A stretch of 64,000 nucleotides of DNA from Prostheceraeus crozeri (lineage: Eukaryota > Platyhelminthes > Polycladida > Euryleptidae). Positions 12,190-23,789 of the stretch are shown here, piece by piece (position 1 is the stretch's first letter; each line of letters opens with the position of its first letter). The DNA lies in the NCBI GenBank assembly GCA_907163375.1, contig CAJQUW010001043.1:2030501-2094500 (forward strand), written 5' to 3'. The notes under the pieces are model-generated. The model was given only the letters and a program-made list of their open reading frames with translations, ran no database searches and was not told the DNA's origin. The translations under genes were made by a program, and so were the position numbers.

Positions 12190-12305
12190 TTAGTAAATAT
12201 ATTACGACTATTTGCACCATAGCCATCATCAAGAAAAGACTGAGATAAGTAAAATTCATGGTATAGACAAAAGATTTAAAATTTGATGTAAAGAATCATA
12301 GAATT
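12190..12305 (-). repeat. PLE tail fragment with hammerhead-like hairpin, second copy
   Basis: On the minus strand TTGATGA is followed by TGGCTAT, a loop containing GGTGCAA, then ATAGTCG, a stem-loop of hammerhead stem II type, then TAATATATTT. It is the same family as 4218-4345; the loop and stem are better preserved here, but the GAAA box has decayed to GTAA. Confidence 0.5.
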
Positions 12306-15300
12306 AGCACAGCATTGACTTAGAATCATGAATGATATCTATTATGCGTAGAATGGAAAGATATCTGGCAGCAGAAATGTGCTGTTAGTGCATCTCTCCC
12401 CAACCTCCCATCCAAAAATTCATTATGAAAATATAAAAATGGCATGTATAAAAATTCCTTCAGCCCCCCACATTCAGCTCCATTGACTATTTATCGAGGG
12501 CTTAAGCTTCTGTATGAAGACCTATTTTCAATTATCATGAACAGTCAAGGTATATTTCCTCATGATTGAATGAGTTCAGTGATTCACATGCTGAGGAAAA
12601 TCCCAACCCAGATGAGGCAGCGAGAAGTAAAAGTTGATACACCAAAGTTAATACAGTTGCAAATTTTTCTTCAAGAATCCGTGATGAACTCTATACTAGG
12701 CATTATCTGTACAATGCATCAATCATTTCTGCATTCACATATACCTTATCATTGCTACAAGGGTGTAGGAATTGACATGACATATCTGACAAAATGTAGA
12801 TTCGAATTTTGAATTTATACTTATACGTTTCACGCAAGCTTTGAAAGAACAATTCATTTTGAAAGATAACTACTCAAAAGCTTGAATTGGATCATCCCGT
12901 CCCGTTTCGATGAGTTTAAAACGATAACTTTGGAATGGGATTACTAAATTTACACGAACTGTTTTATTCTTAAAGACAATATCTTTTTATAGACGGGAAG
13001 AATATCTTGTTGATAATATAGCTAAGGTCACTTCTACATTTACTGCTGGGATTTTCATTCAATCAGAGAAACCTCTCAAATTATCGTTATCTGATTATTT
13101 CGACTAGAAACTTGCTCAAAAGCCTCTTGATCTGTCAATCAAAACGAGCAAAAGAATGTTATTGCTATAACTAATCAATATCAAGATTGGAAGAATGAAA
13201 CAACTTTCTACGTCAGCTTTATCTGATAAATATTTGCTTCAAGTCAAAGATAATGTATTTCCTCTCAAGACCAACTACTTCTCAGAAGGTTTGAATGAGA
13301 GAAGCCTGTGTCCCTAAGCTCTACTCATTCTGTCTCGACCTGACTGAGATGGTAAAATAAATGCTTGTATCTTCAGATTTCAGTGTCATCCTCAGACAAA
13401 TGAAGTCTACATCGAAAAAACAAAGAATACCGCCTGCTATCGGTATCTGAAGGAGGAACAAATGAAATCTTTCCCTTGTGATGCTAAACCTTTGATCTAT
13501 CATTGGTATATGGACTCTTTCTATACTTACGAGTTTATTTATGATTTTACGTAATCTGGGTGAATTGATCTTGTGTCAAAACGCTTCTTGTCGGGTGATA
13601 TCAAAGTTCTCAAATAACGACATAAATTGAAAAATTTTGGATTGTTTGTGATGCTACTTTATCAGATTATCATCTATCACGGCAATGCACATAATGATGC
13701 ATGTTATTCCTGACTACTGATAGACTCTTGATTTGGTGAGAAGGAAATGAGATCTTTCATTTCCGTGAACGAGCTGTGCTTTGAAAGTCATTGGTGTAAT
13801 TGCCAATATTATGGTGTAATGCCGGAGTGATTGGAAAAGTTAGAAATCAGAGTAAATCAGAGTAATGATAAACACTCGAGCAGTCACTCTGAATTTGTGA
13901 AAACTGCAGTCAAACCTCACAATCAAAACTCACACTTTTGAGTCAAAACTAAAAACAATGATATCAGTGACAACAACAGAATCCAAAACCATTCCAGATC
14001 ATATTACAGTATATGGTAATTTTCGGTCAATTGAAACTGCTTTTTCGATCGATACTCAATATAGGCCTAAATACACACTTACATAATCAAAGTTAGCGAT
14101 AGCAGTCCCAAATTACATTATTTATACATTCGACGCTTCCGCACACTGACCTTTTGATACCGGCAGCCACGTTGTGACGAAACATTTCTTGATTGATAGA
14201 ACTGAACTGGAGGCGGGCCGCACCGACTCCTCCCCGGGCTAAGGCCTAAAAAATTCTGTAAGCACGCGGGCCGAGCCAAGGCCTATTTATTATCTCTGAA
14301 ATTTATAAATGTCTTCCTCATTTGATCATTTAAATTATCTTGGTCACTTCATGATTCAGATGGCTAATCAACATGGTTCTCAAGCAATAAGATGAAATAA
14401 ATACCGGCATGCGACGGAAGAAGTCATAAACATGATTTCTTGACCAGTTTATTCATTTAAGAGAATGATCTTCTGACATTGACAGATGCAGCCAAATCCT
14501 ATATAAGGAGTTTCAAGTCTTTATCTGAGTCATGGCATCTCTTGAATAGATCAGCTAATTCAGGATGTTCAGTGCTGTTCAAGCAGCACGTTGCTGCTTC
14601 TCGACTCTATATGCTGCAAATTAAAAGATGTCAACTGTATCATGTGGAGATGACGCTAACAAACAACAATCGATAGACGATTAGCAAGCAACAGTTCTCT
14701 GGAATTTTGGTCGAAATGGTCGATTGATGCTTATTTCAACTTTTGGCTTGATGACTTCACCTTTTAGGCCATAGGCCAAAAAAAATAATAAGCCACATGT
14801 CTTTAGTGCTTTCGTGTTCCCTGCTTTAATAAACGTAAATATAGCTTGCACGAATAGGCAGTCATCGGTAAATCGAACTTTACTTTTTACTTATCTATAG
14901 ATCCAATCTGTTTATCTGTGAATGCTCAATGTATAACACTATCAAGTCACAATTCACACCTTTTATTATCGATATCATGAAGTAAGATTTCTATGAAATG
15001 TTGCAGAGAATAGATATCGGAAACATTGTGAAGTTCAGTAAATTTATCCAGGCAGCAATTGACGTCAGAACTAAGACATTGTTACAACACGAATCACTGC
15101 ATGAACGCAACTCAACTGCAATAAAAGATGAAACATCGCAATAAGGACTTCAGTCAAACTTTACATCACTTGCGTCAGCCAGTTTACGAGTTCCGGAACA
15201 TCAGTAAATCATCTGAAATTCCGTCATCATATGCTCCTTTTCAGGTAAGATTCTTAGAAGTGTCGGTTACTATTTTTTATATATGTATAATGTATGTATA

Positions 15301-15600
15301 TAGTTGTTTCCAATGATCACTATATTAAATTCTCGTTCCGGACCTCGTTAATAATTAGGATAAAGCATTTAAGGCGTGAAGCATGTTTTGGGATGGCATT
15401 GATAAATTTTTGATACTAGGCCGTTTACACTAATAAATATTCAAGATCTCCAATAGCATTTATACAATTTATGACTTGTGCTTTGATTAAATTCACACAA
15501 AAACCGCTTCATGTTGAAATTCAAATGTCCTCTCCTTCCAGTACTCAATTTTCATTTCTTTACATTTCGCACATTTTTTGTTTCATCTCACGTGTATACA
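12306..15600. other. No recognised feature
   Basis: About 3.3 kb of AT-rich DNA. A GC-rich patch at 14210-14290 has repeated GGGCCG and AGGCCTA words, possibly a decayed transposon end. No coding region is supported. Confidence 0.4.
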
Positions 15601-15620
15601 TTTCATCGCTTTATGTAAAT

Positions 15621-15730
15621 ATCTAAATCATGTTATAAGCAACAACTCGTTTCAAAAGCTGAAGTACATGATAACAGTTAAATAAGGTACACATAGTAGC
15701 TAGACTCAAATTAATTTACATTTGAAAAAA
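15621..15730 (-). repeat. 3' tail of the PLE (left inverted-repeat arm)
   Basis: It covers the last seven codons and the 3' untranslated tail of the PLE and matches 17168-17277 in inverted orientation at 106 of 110 positions. All four differences are transitions. Confidence 0.85.
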
Positions 15731-17167
15731 GCACCATCATGATTAACTTGCTTATTCAAAGTGGGGTTGAGTTTTTTTATGTACATGGCTTCCAAAATAT
15801 TTAGGTCATAAGTGTTGGGAGCTTGAGATAGAATTTTGAAATTGTCTACTTTACAGCTGCAACTGCAATTTAACCTATGATCAGAAATGGCTGACATTTT
15901 TTCCCGATGTTCTTTTATTCTTAGTTTAAGTGTCTTGTAGTTCTACTTATGTAGGTAGTGCGAGGGTCCACCTCACAAGCGAATTGGTAAATGACATTAG
16001 ACCTAAGAACTTTGGGAGTATGATCTTTGTTGGAGAAACCACTTTTTAGTTTATTGCATGTGAAAACCCAACGGATAGGAAATTCTTTATCTATTCTACG
16101 GAATAGTGATTGTAGTTTCTTTTTAAAATAAACCGATTGAATGCCATTGACAGTATGGAGGTATTGGGATTCATCTTTTTCTTTTGGAGCACCGAATCTT
16201 TTGTCCAGATACTGTTTGACCACTTTTTGTATAAAGTACAACGGATATCCATTGTTTTGAAAAATTTTTGTCAATTTCCCTATTTCATCATGGAAAGTTT
16301 GCCATGACGAGCAGACGATGTAGGCTCTGTTGATCAGAGTGCTTAAAACAGAAATTTTCCATTGCATGGGGCATATGGCTCTGAAATTCAAGGTTAGACC
16401 GGTGTACGTGGGTTTTCTGTACACCTTAGTAGTTAGCGTGTTGGATGAAACGTCCAGGTCAATATCTAGAAAAGGTAGCACTTTACCTCCTACCACTGTG
16501 GTGAATTTCATATTACTATGTCACTTGTGAATATAGTTGAAGAAGGATAAGTGATCATCATCTTCAAAGATAGCCAAGATGTCATCTACATATCTGACAT
16601 AGAATTTTAGGTTTAGTTTATCATTTTGTAGGAAAGTGTGTTCTAACGTGTCCCATAAATAAGTTACTGAGGGTTGGGGCTAGGGAGCTACCCATGCTCA
16701 AACCATCACTTTGACGGTAGAGAATGTTGTTGAACGAGAAAATGCCACCAGTGGCGAATTGAAGTAATTTTTTGAAGGTGTCTTTACTGTACGGTGGTTT
16801 TGTGTTATTGGAGCTATACACCTTATCACAAGCTAGATCAATGACTTCTTTGAGAGGGACGTTAGTAAAAAGACTGACAACATCAAAGCTGATGAGTTTC
16901 GAATCCGATGAGAATTTGTAGCTAGCGAGTTTTTCTAGCAGATCAGCGTTATTTTGTACTGAGTACTCCGTAGGAATTATAGGAGTAATGTACTGGTTTA
17001 GGTACATGGCAAGGTTATATTCGGCCGTGCCATAACTGGCAACAATAGGTCTAAGAGGTACATTATTTTTATGTACCTTGGCAGAACCGTAAAGTTTGCC
17101 ACTACAAGACCCACTAGGAGTAATTTTAGTGAACACTTGGGAGTCCACGTAAGGTTTCACATATTTG

Positions 17168-17277
17168 TTTTTTTAAATGTAAATTAATTTGAGTCTAGTT
17201 ACTATGTGTACCTTATTTAATTGTTATCATGTACTTCAGCTTTTGAAACGAATTGTTGCTTATAACATGATTTAGAT
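17168..17277 (+). repeat. Inverted copy of the PLE tail (right arm)
   Basis: Reversed partner of 15621-15730, joined directly to the truncated 5' end of the PLE ORF. Inverted terminal copies of this kind are a known feature of Penelope insertions. Confidence 0.85.
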
Positions 17278-17639
17278 CTTTCCTATAATTGTTTTCACCA
17301 CCTTTAGCTTTATGTAAATGCAGAGTATCATCTTTACCATCGTTCTGTATTTGTAAAAGTCAATCATCGTCATCTCATGCTCGTGTTCTCTTTTTGGAGA
17401 AATAAACGATTTGATATTTTGATACATGCACAATATTTAAGGCAAATTAAAATTTCCTACGCATTAAATGCCTAAAAACTCACTTTGCTGCTCACCAGTA
17501 ATCGATGTGCTTACAGGCGGTACATGTAGGCCCTACAGCACACAATCGTGTAATCAATAATCAGCTTTTTAGAATTATCTTTAAGGAGATTGCACTCAAC
17601 TAACGCAATCGATATTTTCATTAAGGATGGTAAAGCACG

Positions 17640-17754
17640 CGAGACGATTAATAATATCACCCGGGTCCAGATAAAAAATTCACCTGGTCCCGGACTGAGG
17701 GCAGACGGGCATGGTCGGGTCCGGGCCGAAGAAAGCGGTCCGGTTCCACCTCTG
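17640..17754. repeat. hAT-like terminal fragment
   Basis: GC-rich patch ending CGGTCCGGTTCCACCTCTG. Read in reverse it begins CAGAGGTGGAACCGG, resembling the CAGAGATGGAAACCGG end of the element at 56528. Repeated GGTCCGGG words follow. No partner end was found. Confidence 0.4.
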
Positions 17755-17837
17755 ATAACAACTAAGGGATGATGATGCAAACTTGAACCCGTCGGATGAT
17801 ATCAGCCCATTGATATAAAGACAGCAATGGTCCTACA

Positions 17838-18020
17838 GACACACTGTAGCTCAGTTGGCGGACCAACAGGTTTGATAACGTGGATGGTCGTGAGTTCACG
17901 TCCCACTGGTTACTGCATGGCATTTTCAGGCAACGTTCATTCAAGTTATATAATATTTCTACAAAACTACAGGAAGGGTCTCCGATGGCGTGAGCTTTGA
18001 CATGCTCACATGAGCACAAG
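17838..18020 (+). repeat. tRNA-derived SINE-like sequence
   Basis: An A-box-like stretch TAGCTCAGTTGGCGGACC (about 17846) is followed 45 bp later by a B-box-like GAGTTCACGTCCC. The region between does not fold into a normal anticodon arm and the acceptor stem is absent, so this is a pol III SINE head and not a tRNA gene. The body to about 18020 has no other copy in the window. Confidence 0.5.
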
Positions 18021-20515
18021 TCGTCGACACATGAAACTCAAGCTGACATGACAGCACTTCATACCAGACATTCTATGAATTTGAATGTCTACACTTCGAA
18101 CTGTATTTCTCCTGTACAATCTGTGAGACAATAAGATTATATGCCATTTGATAAGTCATTAACTGTCTGATGCACGCCGTCTTGACAAGAAAAATTGTTT
18201 CATAGATTTCATTGTATACATCTATGAATAACAATAGTACTTTATATTTCACAGTCCTAGCATATTTCAAATTGAATAATCCTCACAAATCCTCTTTTGT
18301 CCGGCATTCTTCCCATGGTCTATACAATTCCTGAACATGAATCTGGGTAGAGAAACACCTGAGTAGAGGCTCTGCTACAGCCTTTGTCCCATGTCATTCT
18401 TCACATATTGACTGAGTTGCCCATTTAGATATTGTAGATATATTATTACATATATATATATATATTTAGATATTCTCCACATTGTATCACATTGGAACAC
18501 TTGATTTCGTATTTTTCTGCTACAGGTGAAGCATTGCTACTTCGCAATACAATTTTGTGCGCTCATCTGCTAATCATTTCGAAACTGACTTTGCCGAAGG
18601 TCAATGATTGCAAGACAATTTGAAGAGAAATGAGCCAATGTTTAAATATATCAGAGATATTCTGTGTTCTGGATAAGAGATATTCGTATAAGTGATTTTT
18701 GTTATTCATGTCCTCTAAGATAAATATTAGCTTCATTTGTGCCACTGCGTGAGTATCTTGAAACTTTTACCTGTGTAAAAAAACAGTACTTTTGTGACGT
18801 TAAAATTATCCTCTAGAATTTCCAGCCAGATGAACAACTTTTACTTCTTCAGCTTCGAATTACCTGCAATGCTGTATCTGATGACGCTCCTCATCCTTTT
18901 TGCTGACTTTCCAAATTTGACTGCTTGCATCTGAAGTGCTTTTTTCGCACCGATCTCACCATTATCGAGGCGTTTGAATTAAATATGCGTTATTCTACTA
19001 TCTGTCTAAATCCTGTCATCTGCGTATCATCATACGTTGCGTTTAATCAAACGTTCCAGGCAAATTTCGATTTTGATTGCTAGAGAGAGAGAGGTGGACG
19101 GCAAGCTTCAAGTAACTAGGATACTTTTGAGGTGGAGTACCAGGCTCTCTTCCTCTGCGTCCTTTGGATTTCCTCCTGGTCGCATACCTCCTGATCTCCA
19201 GTAATGTAATGAACCTCCACTGAAGTCTGAGACACGCGTGACCGATCATACGTGTATATTCATTGTACGTGATAAAATTCATTCCATTTTAATTGGAAGA
19301 TTCAAACAAAAAAATCACTGCAAACAAACCATGATTAGGTCTACCAGAAATGGCTATTAACAAGAAACTAACAGCTTTGACAGTGTTAGATAACTAGTTG
19401 TCTGGAAGAACGGGCTTGAGGAACTTTCTACTTTTGTTGCGGAAGCACACAAATTGTTGGTGTTGCCACTTGGCCAGTTACGTCCGGAGATTTTTCGTAT
19501 CTCACCGGTGTACATCATCATTCGAATCAGACAGCCACAAATGTAAGCAAGTTAAGCAAATTTATTAAAACTATTATTTCAATGTGGCATATCTAAGACT
19601 GAATCAAGAAAATGATGAGCACTTTATTCACATTTTATGAACCACATCATCTGCCTATGAAATATGATTATCATGCCACGAGAATCAAATACATAATGTA
19701 TAGTGCATACGACATTGTGAATGTAATCACAATAAATCCTAAAAGATATAGTGAAAAAGAGACGGGAGGTGTTGTGTAAATGAAATAACTGCGAGCCTTA
19801 TCGAACTGACTGAGTACTAGATTCACAACTGGGGTTAGGTCCTCATCAAACTCCGATTTCGTATTGAAATTTAATCACAATCCTATCGTCGCACAAGCAT
19901 CAATAGCTCAGAAAGGTAGCGGCATTTTGTAAGCGGCACTGAAGCTGCTTTTCCGAAAGGATTATGCAATTCCTGCATCATCTTATGGCCAACAAGCATT
20001 TAAAAACTTACGATTTCGCTTCTGACGGATTCATCACAGCACAGCCGTGTTCGAAGTAACTCAATAATGGCTGAAATGCAAAAGATTTAATTGTTACATA
20101 TTCTATGCAGCGCTTTTTAAGAGAACATTTTACCTGTGAGAAGCGCTGACTATTCCAGACAGTTGTATCGCTGCGATGCACATCCAAAATTTGAAAAACA
20201 TTTTCAAATTGATTTTCAAATGCCGGCAATATCTAAACGAAAGGAAATATTTGTGTAGGTGTAGATGTACATTTAATCAGTATCATTCTGTAGTCAGTGC
20301 TCGTATAGTGGGATATGTAAAGTGCCTTGCAGTCAAACACCAAAAATAGTAATTGGAAGTCGGTACAAGGAGCATTCGGATTAAAAGCATCACCTTAGGA
20401 AAAGACTGACTATGGCAATAGAAATGAGTCAAAACTTCACTCACAAAGTGCAGTGAAATAGTGTCACTTATTATTCTAGGTTGCACCTCTTCTTCGTTTT
20501 ATCACTATAACTTTT
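18021..20515. other. No recognised feature
   Basis: AT-rich; short TA tract near 18449-18470 and a GA tract near 19081-19092. No coding region supported. Confidence 0.4.
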
Positions 20516-20520
20516 TTTAA

Positions 20521-20640
20521 TTAAATAAAGCTTGATGGAAGAGGACGAGAGAATACACCAAATGTCAAAGGAAAAGAAGTAGAAAATCAAAGCAGGAAAA
20601 GTGGGTATGATAAAGATTATAACTAAATACTAGAGCCACA
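20521..20640 (+). repeat. Dispersed repeat (AAGCTTGAGGGAAGAGGACGA family)
   Basis: The block starting AAAGCTTGATGGAAGAGGACG, followed by CACCAAATGTC and AAAAGTGGG, matches 48323-48450 in order and orientation. A shorter related block lies at about 1119-1145. Unclassified; no coding content. Confidence 0.55.
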
Positions 20641-20650
20641 TGATATATAC

Positions 20651-20698
<48 letters not shown>
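20651..20698. repeat. (TA)n microsatellite
   Basis: Uninterrupted TA dinucleotide run of about 46 bp. The short frame through it encoding alternating Tyr and Ile is an artefact. Confidence 0.95.
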
Positions 20699-20705
<7 letters not shown>

Positions 20706-21479
20706 TCGGATGCCTTTTTCAACAAATTAAGCTGACATTACGAACATGGTTCATGAATATCGATATATCATCCGCTTTATGCACAATACACAATGCAATA
20801 ACCTTAACAGGATCTCATGATTTTGCATTATTCAGATAAAATGCTGAAAAGATACCAAGTTTTGCTCTTTATGATAATGATTGTATTTCCAAAGATTTAT
20901 GTTTCAATAACTGATGTCTTTGCTTGTCATTTTTATTTGCATCACTTTTGTTTAAGTAATAAACGAGTGTGACCCTATAATCACACTATTTGAATCATAT
21001 TTCAAGTGCATATTCTCCAATATTGAACACATCAGGAGATCATGCTCTGAAATCATAAGTTAGCCTTAGAATACAAAATTTTGTCATTTGGACGTTCTTT
21101 TTAGTTTGAGAAAAGTTACAATCAGACAAGACGTTCTCTTTTCATTAGATAACATCTGTTGCTAAACATTCTTTCGACAGTTCGAGAACTAACATTGCAC
21201 GAACATTATTGTATAATTAAGACTATCAAAAAGAAAGAAAAAGATAATTATATTCCTAACAGAATGACTCGTTGAATCAATGAAAGAATACTTAATGTCC
21301 CTTTCAATTGATATAAGATTGTAAGGCTCATGAGCTACATTTATCGATGACTGTGAAACTGATGGTAGAAATACAGATTGTTTCATAAAAAATGGATCAC
21401 CCTTAAACATCACCTTAACTTCAACTTTGTCTAACTCCGCCAAACTTGAACGAATTTCTCTGAAATTTGGAAGATATGT

Positions 21480-22600
21480 CAGTTGTGCTTACTAATATCA
21501 TTGTCAAAGTCAAAAGTCAAAAGTCAAGTCGTTTGCTTTTTTGAGAAACCTCGCTATGGATTTTACCAGTTTTGGAGTTAAAATATTCATCAATTTATTG
21601 AATTCTGTTGTATTGCTACAGTTGCATAACAAAGGCGCTGTTTCTTGTCGTAAATTTTGATATAGTGAGCATTCTATCATGAAATGATACAGAGTCTCCA
21701 CTTTCGAATTATCACATAGCTCACATAAACGCTCTTCATATCGCAGTCGATTTCCGTAACTGCCAGTTACGAAATCTAATTTATGATTTTTTGTTCGAAA
21801 TTTTAATAATATATTGATGTCATTGTATTCAATATCAAAATTCAGATATGATTTCATAGTATTCTCAAAACCACATAATTCTAAATAATTCAGGCCAGAA
21901 TGACTATCTTTTGCTGTAGATATCCATTTTTCTCTAATGTAATGGGTCACTCGATTTTTTGCAATTCTCAAATATTTTCCTTTGTCAGCCGTTACCTGTT
22001 CGTCCCATAGATTTGTCAGGCTGAGTTTTGTAAGTAACTGCCTTATTCGCCAGCACCAAGTATATCTACTATCATGACCATCTGAAGTCATATTGAGATA
22101 TATTGCATCATATACTTCTCTTATCAAACTTCTTTCATTTCTCGTAATTATTTTTATCCAATAACACATAGCTGCCTTCGAGAAATGAGCATCCATAGGA
22201 CATATTCCAAATTCACCAATGAGACAATAATTGGGTGTAGTCTGCTTTAGATGGTAATATCTTTTGTAAAATTGATATTGAATTTGATCTAAACTTTTTA
22301 AATTATTAAAGAAACAGAATTCGGCACAGTACTTCATTTTTGATAACGTAAGCATCTCAAATGTATTCTTTAAAATATCTCCAGTAACTTGTCCAAACTC
22401 TTTTAGCTGTTTAGCTGCTAGATAAGAGGCTTGCTTTCCCTTAGTTGTCAATTGTTCCAAATGAATTTTGTTACTTTTTGATATCCACATTCCTAAATAC
22501 TTATATTTGTCAACTACTTCTATGGATGTCAATTTTTCATCAAGAACGATGTCAATTCTGTCTATTTTAGTAGCTATATTGTTGGAAATTTCAAGCATGA
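21480..22600 (-). mobile_element. LINE fragment: 5'-truncated copy with 3' tandem tail
   Basis: The minus strand carries the C-terminal frame of a non-LTR retrotransposon (CDS 22598-21510) and ends in two to three copies of TTTTGAC (about 21505-21530). Short tandem 3' tails are typical of several LINE clades. Upstream the RT core is missing; a pyrimidine-rich TTTTTATCTATAACAG lies just before the frame and looks like a splice acceptor but may be chance. The clade is not assigned. Confidence 0.7.
21510..22598 (-). CDS. LINE reverse transcriptase, C-terminal part, uninterrupted 362 codons
   Basis: The protein begins just before the RT thumb block DKYKYLGMWIS, continues with the conserved post-RT region (QFYKRYYHLKQTTPNYCLIG, a variant of the LP.TTPNY..YLE.G block of LINEs), and ends with a zinc-knuckle-like CELCDNSKVETLYHFMIEC (C-x2-C-x9-H-x4-C pattern). 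The catalytic FADD box and the endonuclease lie upstream and are missing, so it cannot act in retrotransposition as it stands. Keeping 362 codons open suggests a recent insertion. The last codons and the stop lie within the TTTTGAC tail repeat, so there is effectively no 3' untranslated region. The chosen start is simply the first Met after the truncation. Confidence 0.75.
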   Translation of the reverse strand: MLEISNNIATKIDRIDIVLDEKLTSIEVVDKYKYLGMWISKSNKIHLEQLTTKGKQASYLAAKQLKEFGQVTGDILKNTFEMLTLSKMKYCAEFCFFNNLKSLDQIQYQFYKRYYHLKQTTPNYCLIGEFGICPMDAHFSKAAMCYWIKIITRNERSLIREVYDAIYLNMTSDGHDSRYTWCWRIRQLLTKLSLTNLWDEQVTADKGKYLRIAKNRVTHYIREKWISTAKDSHSGLNYLELCGFENTMKSYLNFDIEYNDINILLKFRTKNHKLDFVTGSYGNRLRYEERLCELCDNSKVETLYHFMIECSLYQNLRQETAPLLCNCSNTTEFNKLMNILTPKLVKSIARFLKKANDLTFDF

Positions 22601-22953
22601 ATATTGAGTTGTTTTCCTGTTATAGATAAAAAGTAGTAGATAATTTGATCTTCATTTAGCAATGTTACACAAAATCATACCTCACTCTTATAAAATTACA
22701 TTCGTTTCCTTTGTTATGTAATATGTTGTTCTACAAGCCAAAAGCTATCAAGCAAAACAAAAATAAAGAAAATCGGTCAATCAGAGCCAGTATAGCACCA
22801 TTATTCATCAACGATAATGTAGCTGCTACATGTGATTAACTGGACTTCATGTTCCATAGCTTCCTGACTTCGTTGCGGTGGTGTTGGCAGCACTCCTGAT
22901 TGCTTTCAGCCAGAAATCTATCTCTTACCGGTTGAAAACAATACAAAGCACAA

Positions 22954-23621
22954 ATGAACAATAACGAGATCGCATTCACAAAAGGCAAAGTGTCAGCCTT
23001 GCTAGAACTAGTGTTTTCTTTGCGAGCTACAAGCAAGCGACTAAATGTCCCTTACACAAATGTGCATCGATGGCATAATGATGATTTTCGACTCTGTCGT
23101 AAAGAGGGCTCTGGCCGTCCACGCAAAACATCCAAACGTAGAGACCGCCTAATTTTGAGATTTGTTAAAGTTGATCCAAGTCTCTCGTTAACTGAGATGG
23201 CTGCACTAGTCTCGTCTATTTCTAAGTCCACTATTCGTAGAAGACTTATTGAGTCGAATTCCAAGAGCTGTAAGAGGCCCTCTCAGATCGAATTATCAGA
23301 TCAGCATACAAAAAGAAGTTATTTATGGATGATAATGCTACGTGTCACAGGAGTAGTAGAGTCAACTTATGCAAGTCTCAATTAGGGCTTAGGACATTAT
23401 CTTGGCCAGCTCGTTCTCTTAATCTGAATCCCATAGAAAATGTATGGAGTATTCTAAAACGTAACGTTCGTCGTTCACTGCTACCTACTGATGGCGTATC
23501 ACAACTTACAAAAAGAGAGTGGAGAAAGTTAGATCAGTCAAAAATCAACGATATCATCGAATCAATGCCTAGACGAATTGGTAATGTCATTGACAATAAG
23601 GGTAGGGTCACAAAATATTAG
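22954..23621 (+). pseudogene. Tc1-family transposase with internal deletion
   Basis: The first frame (22954-23320) has the Tc1 helix-turn-helix domain: KGKVSALLELVFSLRATSKR, a GSGRPRKTSKRRD linker and the second helix-turn-helix with KSTIRRRL. At about 23320 it passes directly into the end of the catalytic domain in another frame: FMDDNATCHRS, WPARSLNLNPIENVWSILKR and the C-terminal tail to 23621. The second Asp and Glu are 34 residues apart (DD34E), but the segment with the first Asp (WTDES region, roughly 100 residues) is deleted. The second frame reads to a normal C-terminus. It is a non-autonomous deletion derivative, not closely related to the 5871-6960 copy. Confidence 0.85.
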
Positions 23622-23740
23622 CTTCTTAAGAACCGTTACTGTATCATAGCTTATCAGATTATGTAAGGACATTTAAATATATTAGGGACATGAAATAACA
23701 TGAAAAATGCTTTCTGTATCATACTTATGTTTTATTTAGT

Positions 23741-23780
23741 CAAATTATAGGTTGATCCACTTTTTATGAAACGGACTGTA
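23741..23780 (+). repeat. Probable 3' terminal repeat of the deleted Tc1
   Basis: About 120 bp past the transposase the sequence GGTTGATCCACTTTTTATGA runs into AACGGACTGTATA. Reversed this reads TACAGTCCGTTTCATAAAAA, a classic Tc1-type end preceded by a TA. No matching 5' end was found between 22620 and 22950. Confidence 0.55.
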
Positions 23781-23789
23781 TATGGAAAA

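Larger units (their letters stand above)
15621..17277 (-). mobile_element. Truncated Penelope-like element (RT + GIY-YIG), capped by inverted tail
   Basis: PLEs are retroelements whose single ORF joins a reverse transcriptase to a GIY-YIG endonuclease. Reading the minus strand from about 17160 there are fingers/palm blocks (YGSAKVHKN, LRPIVASYGT), motif A (ISFDVVSLFTNVPL), motif B-like GLSMGSSLAPTLSNLFMG, a YVDD box near 16580, the RT thumb (NNGYPLYFIQKVVKQYL), then YQFACEV and YISRTTRHL of GIY-YIG, ending FFKCKLI. The N-terminal third is absent, and the frame is interrupted about three times, so it is dead. The 110 bp at 15621-15730 (stop codon and 3' tail) recurs inverted at 17168-17277 with only four differences, placing a reversed tail at the 5' end. 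Confidence 0.85.

Noticed and set aside
17838-17920. tRNA gene suggested by TAGCTCAGTTGG
   Set aside because: The cloverleaf does not form and the B box is degenerate.
20651-20839. Frame beginning with alternating Tyr-Ile
   Set aside because: Translation of the TA microsatellite.
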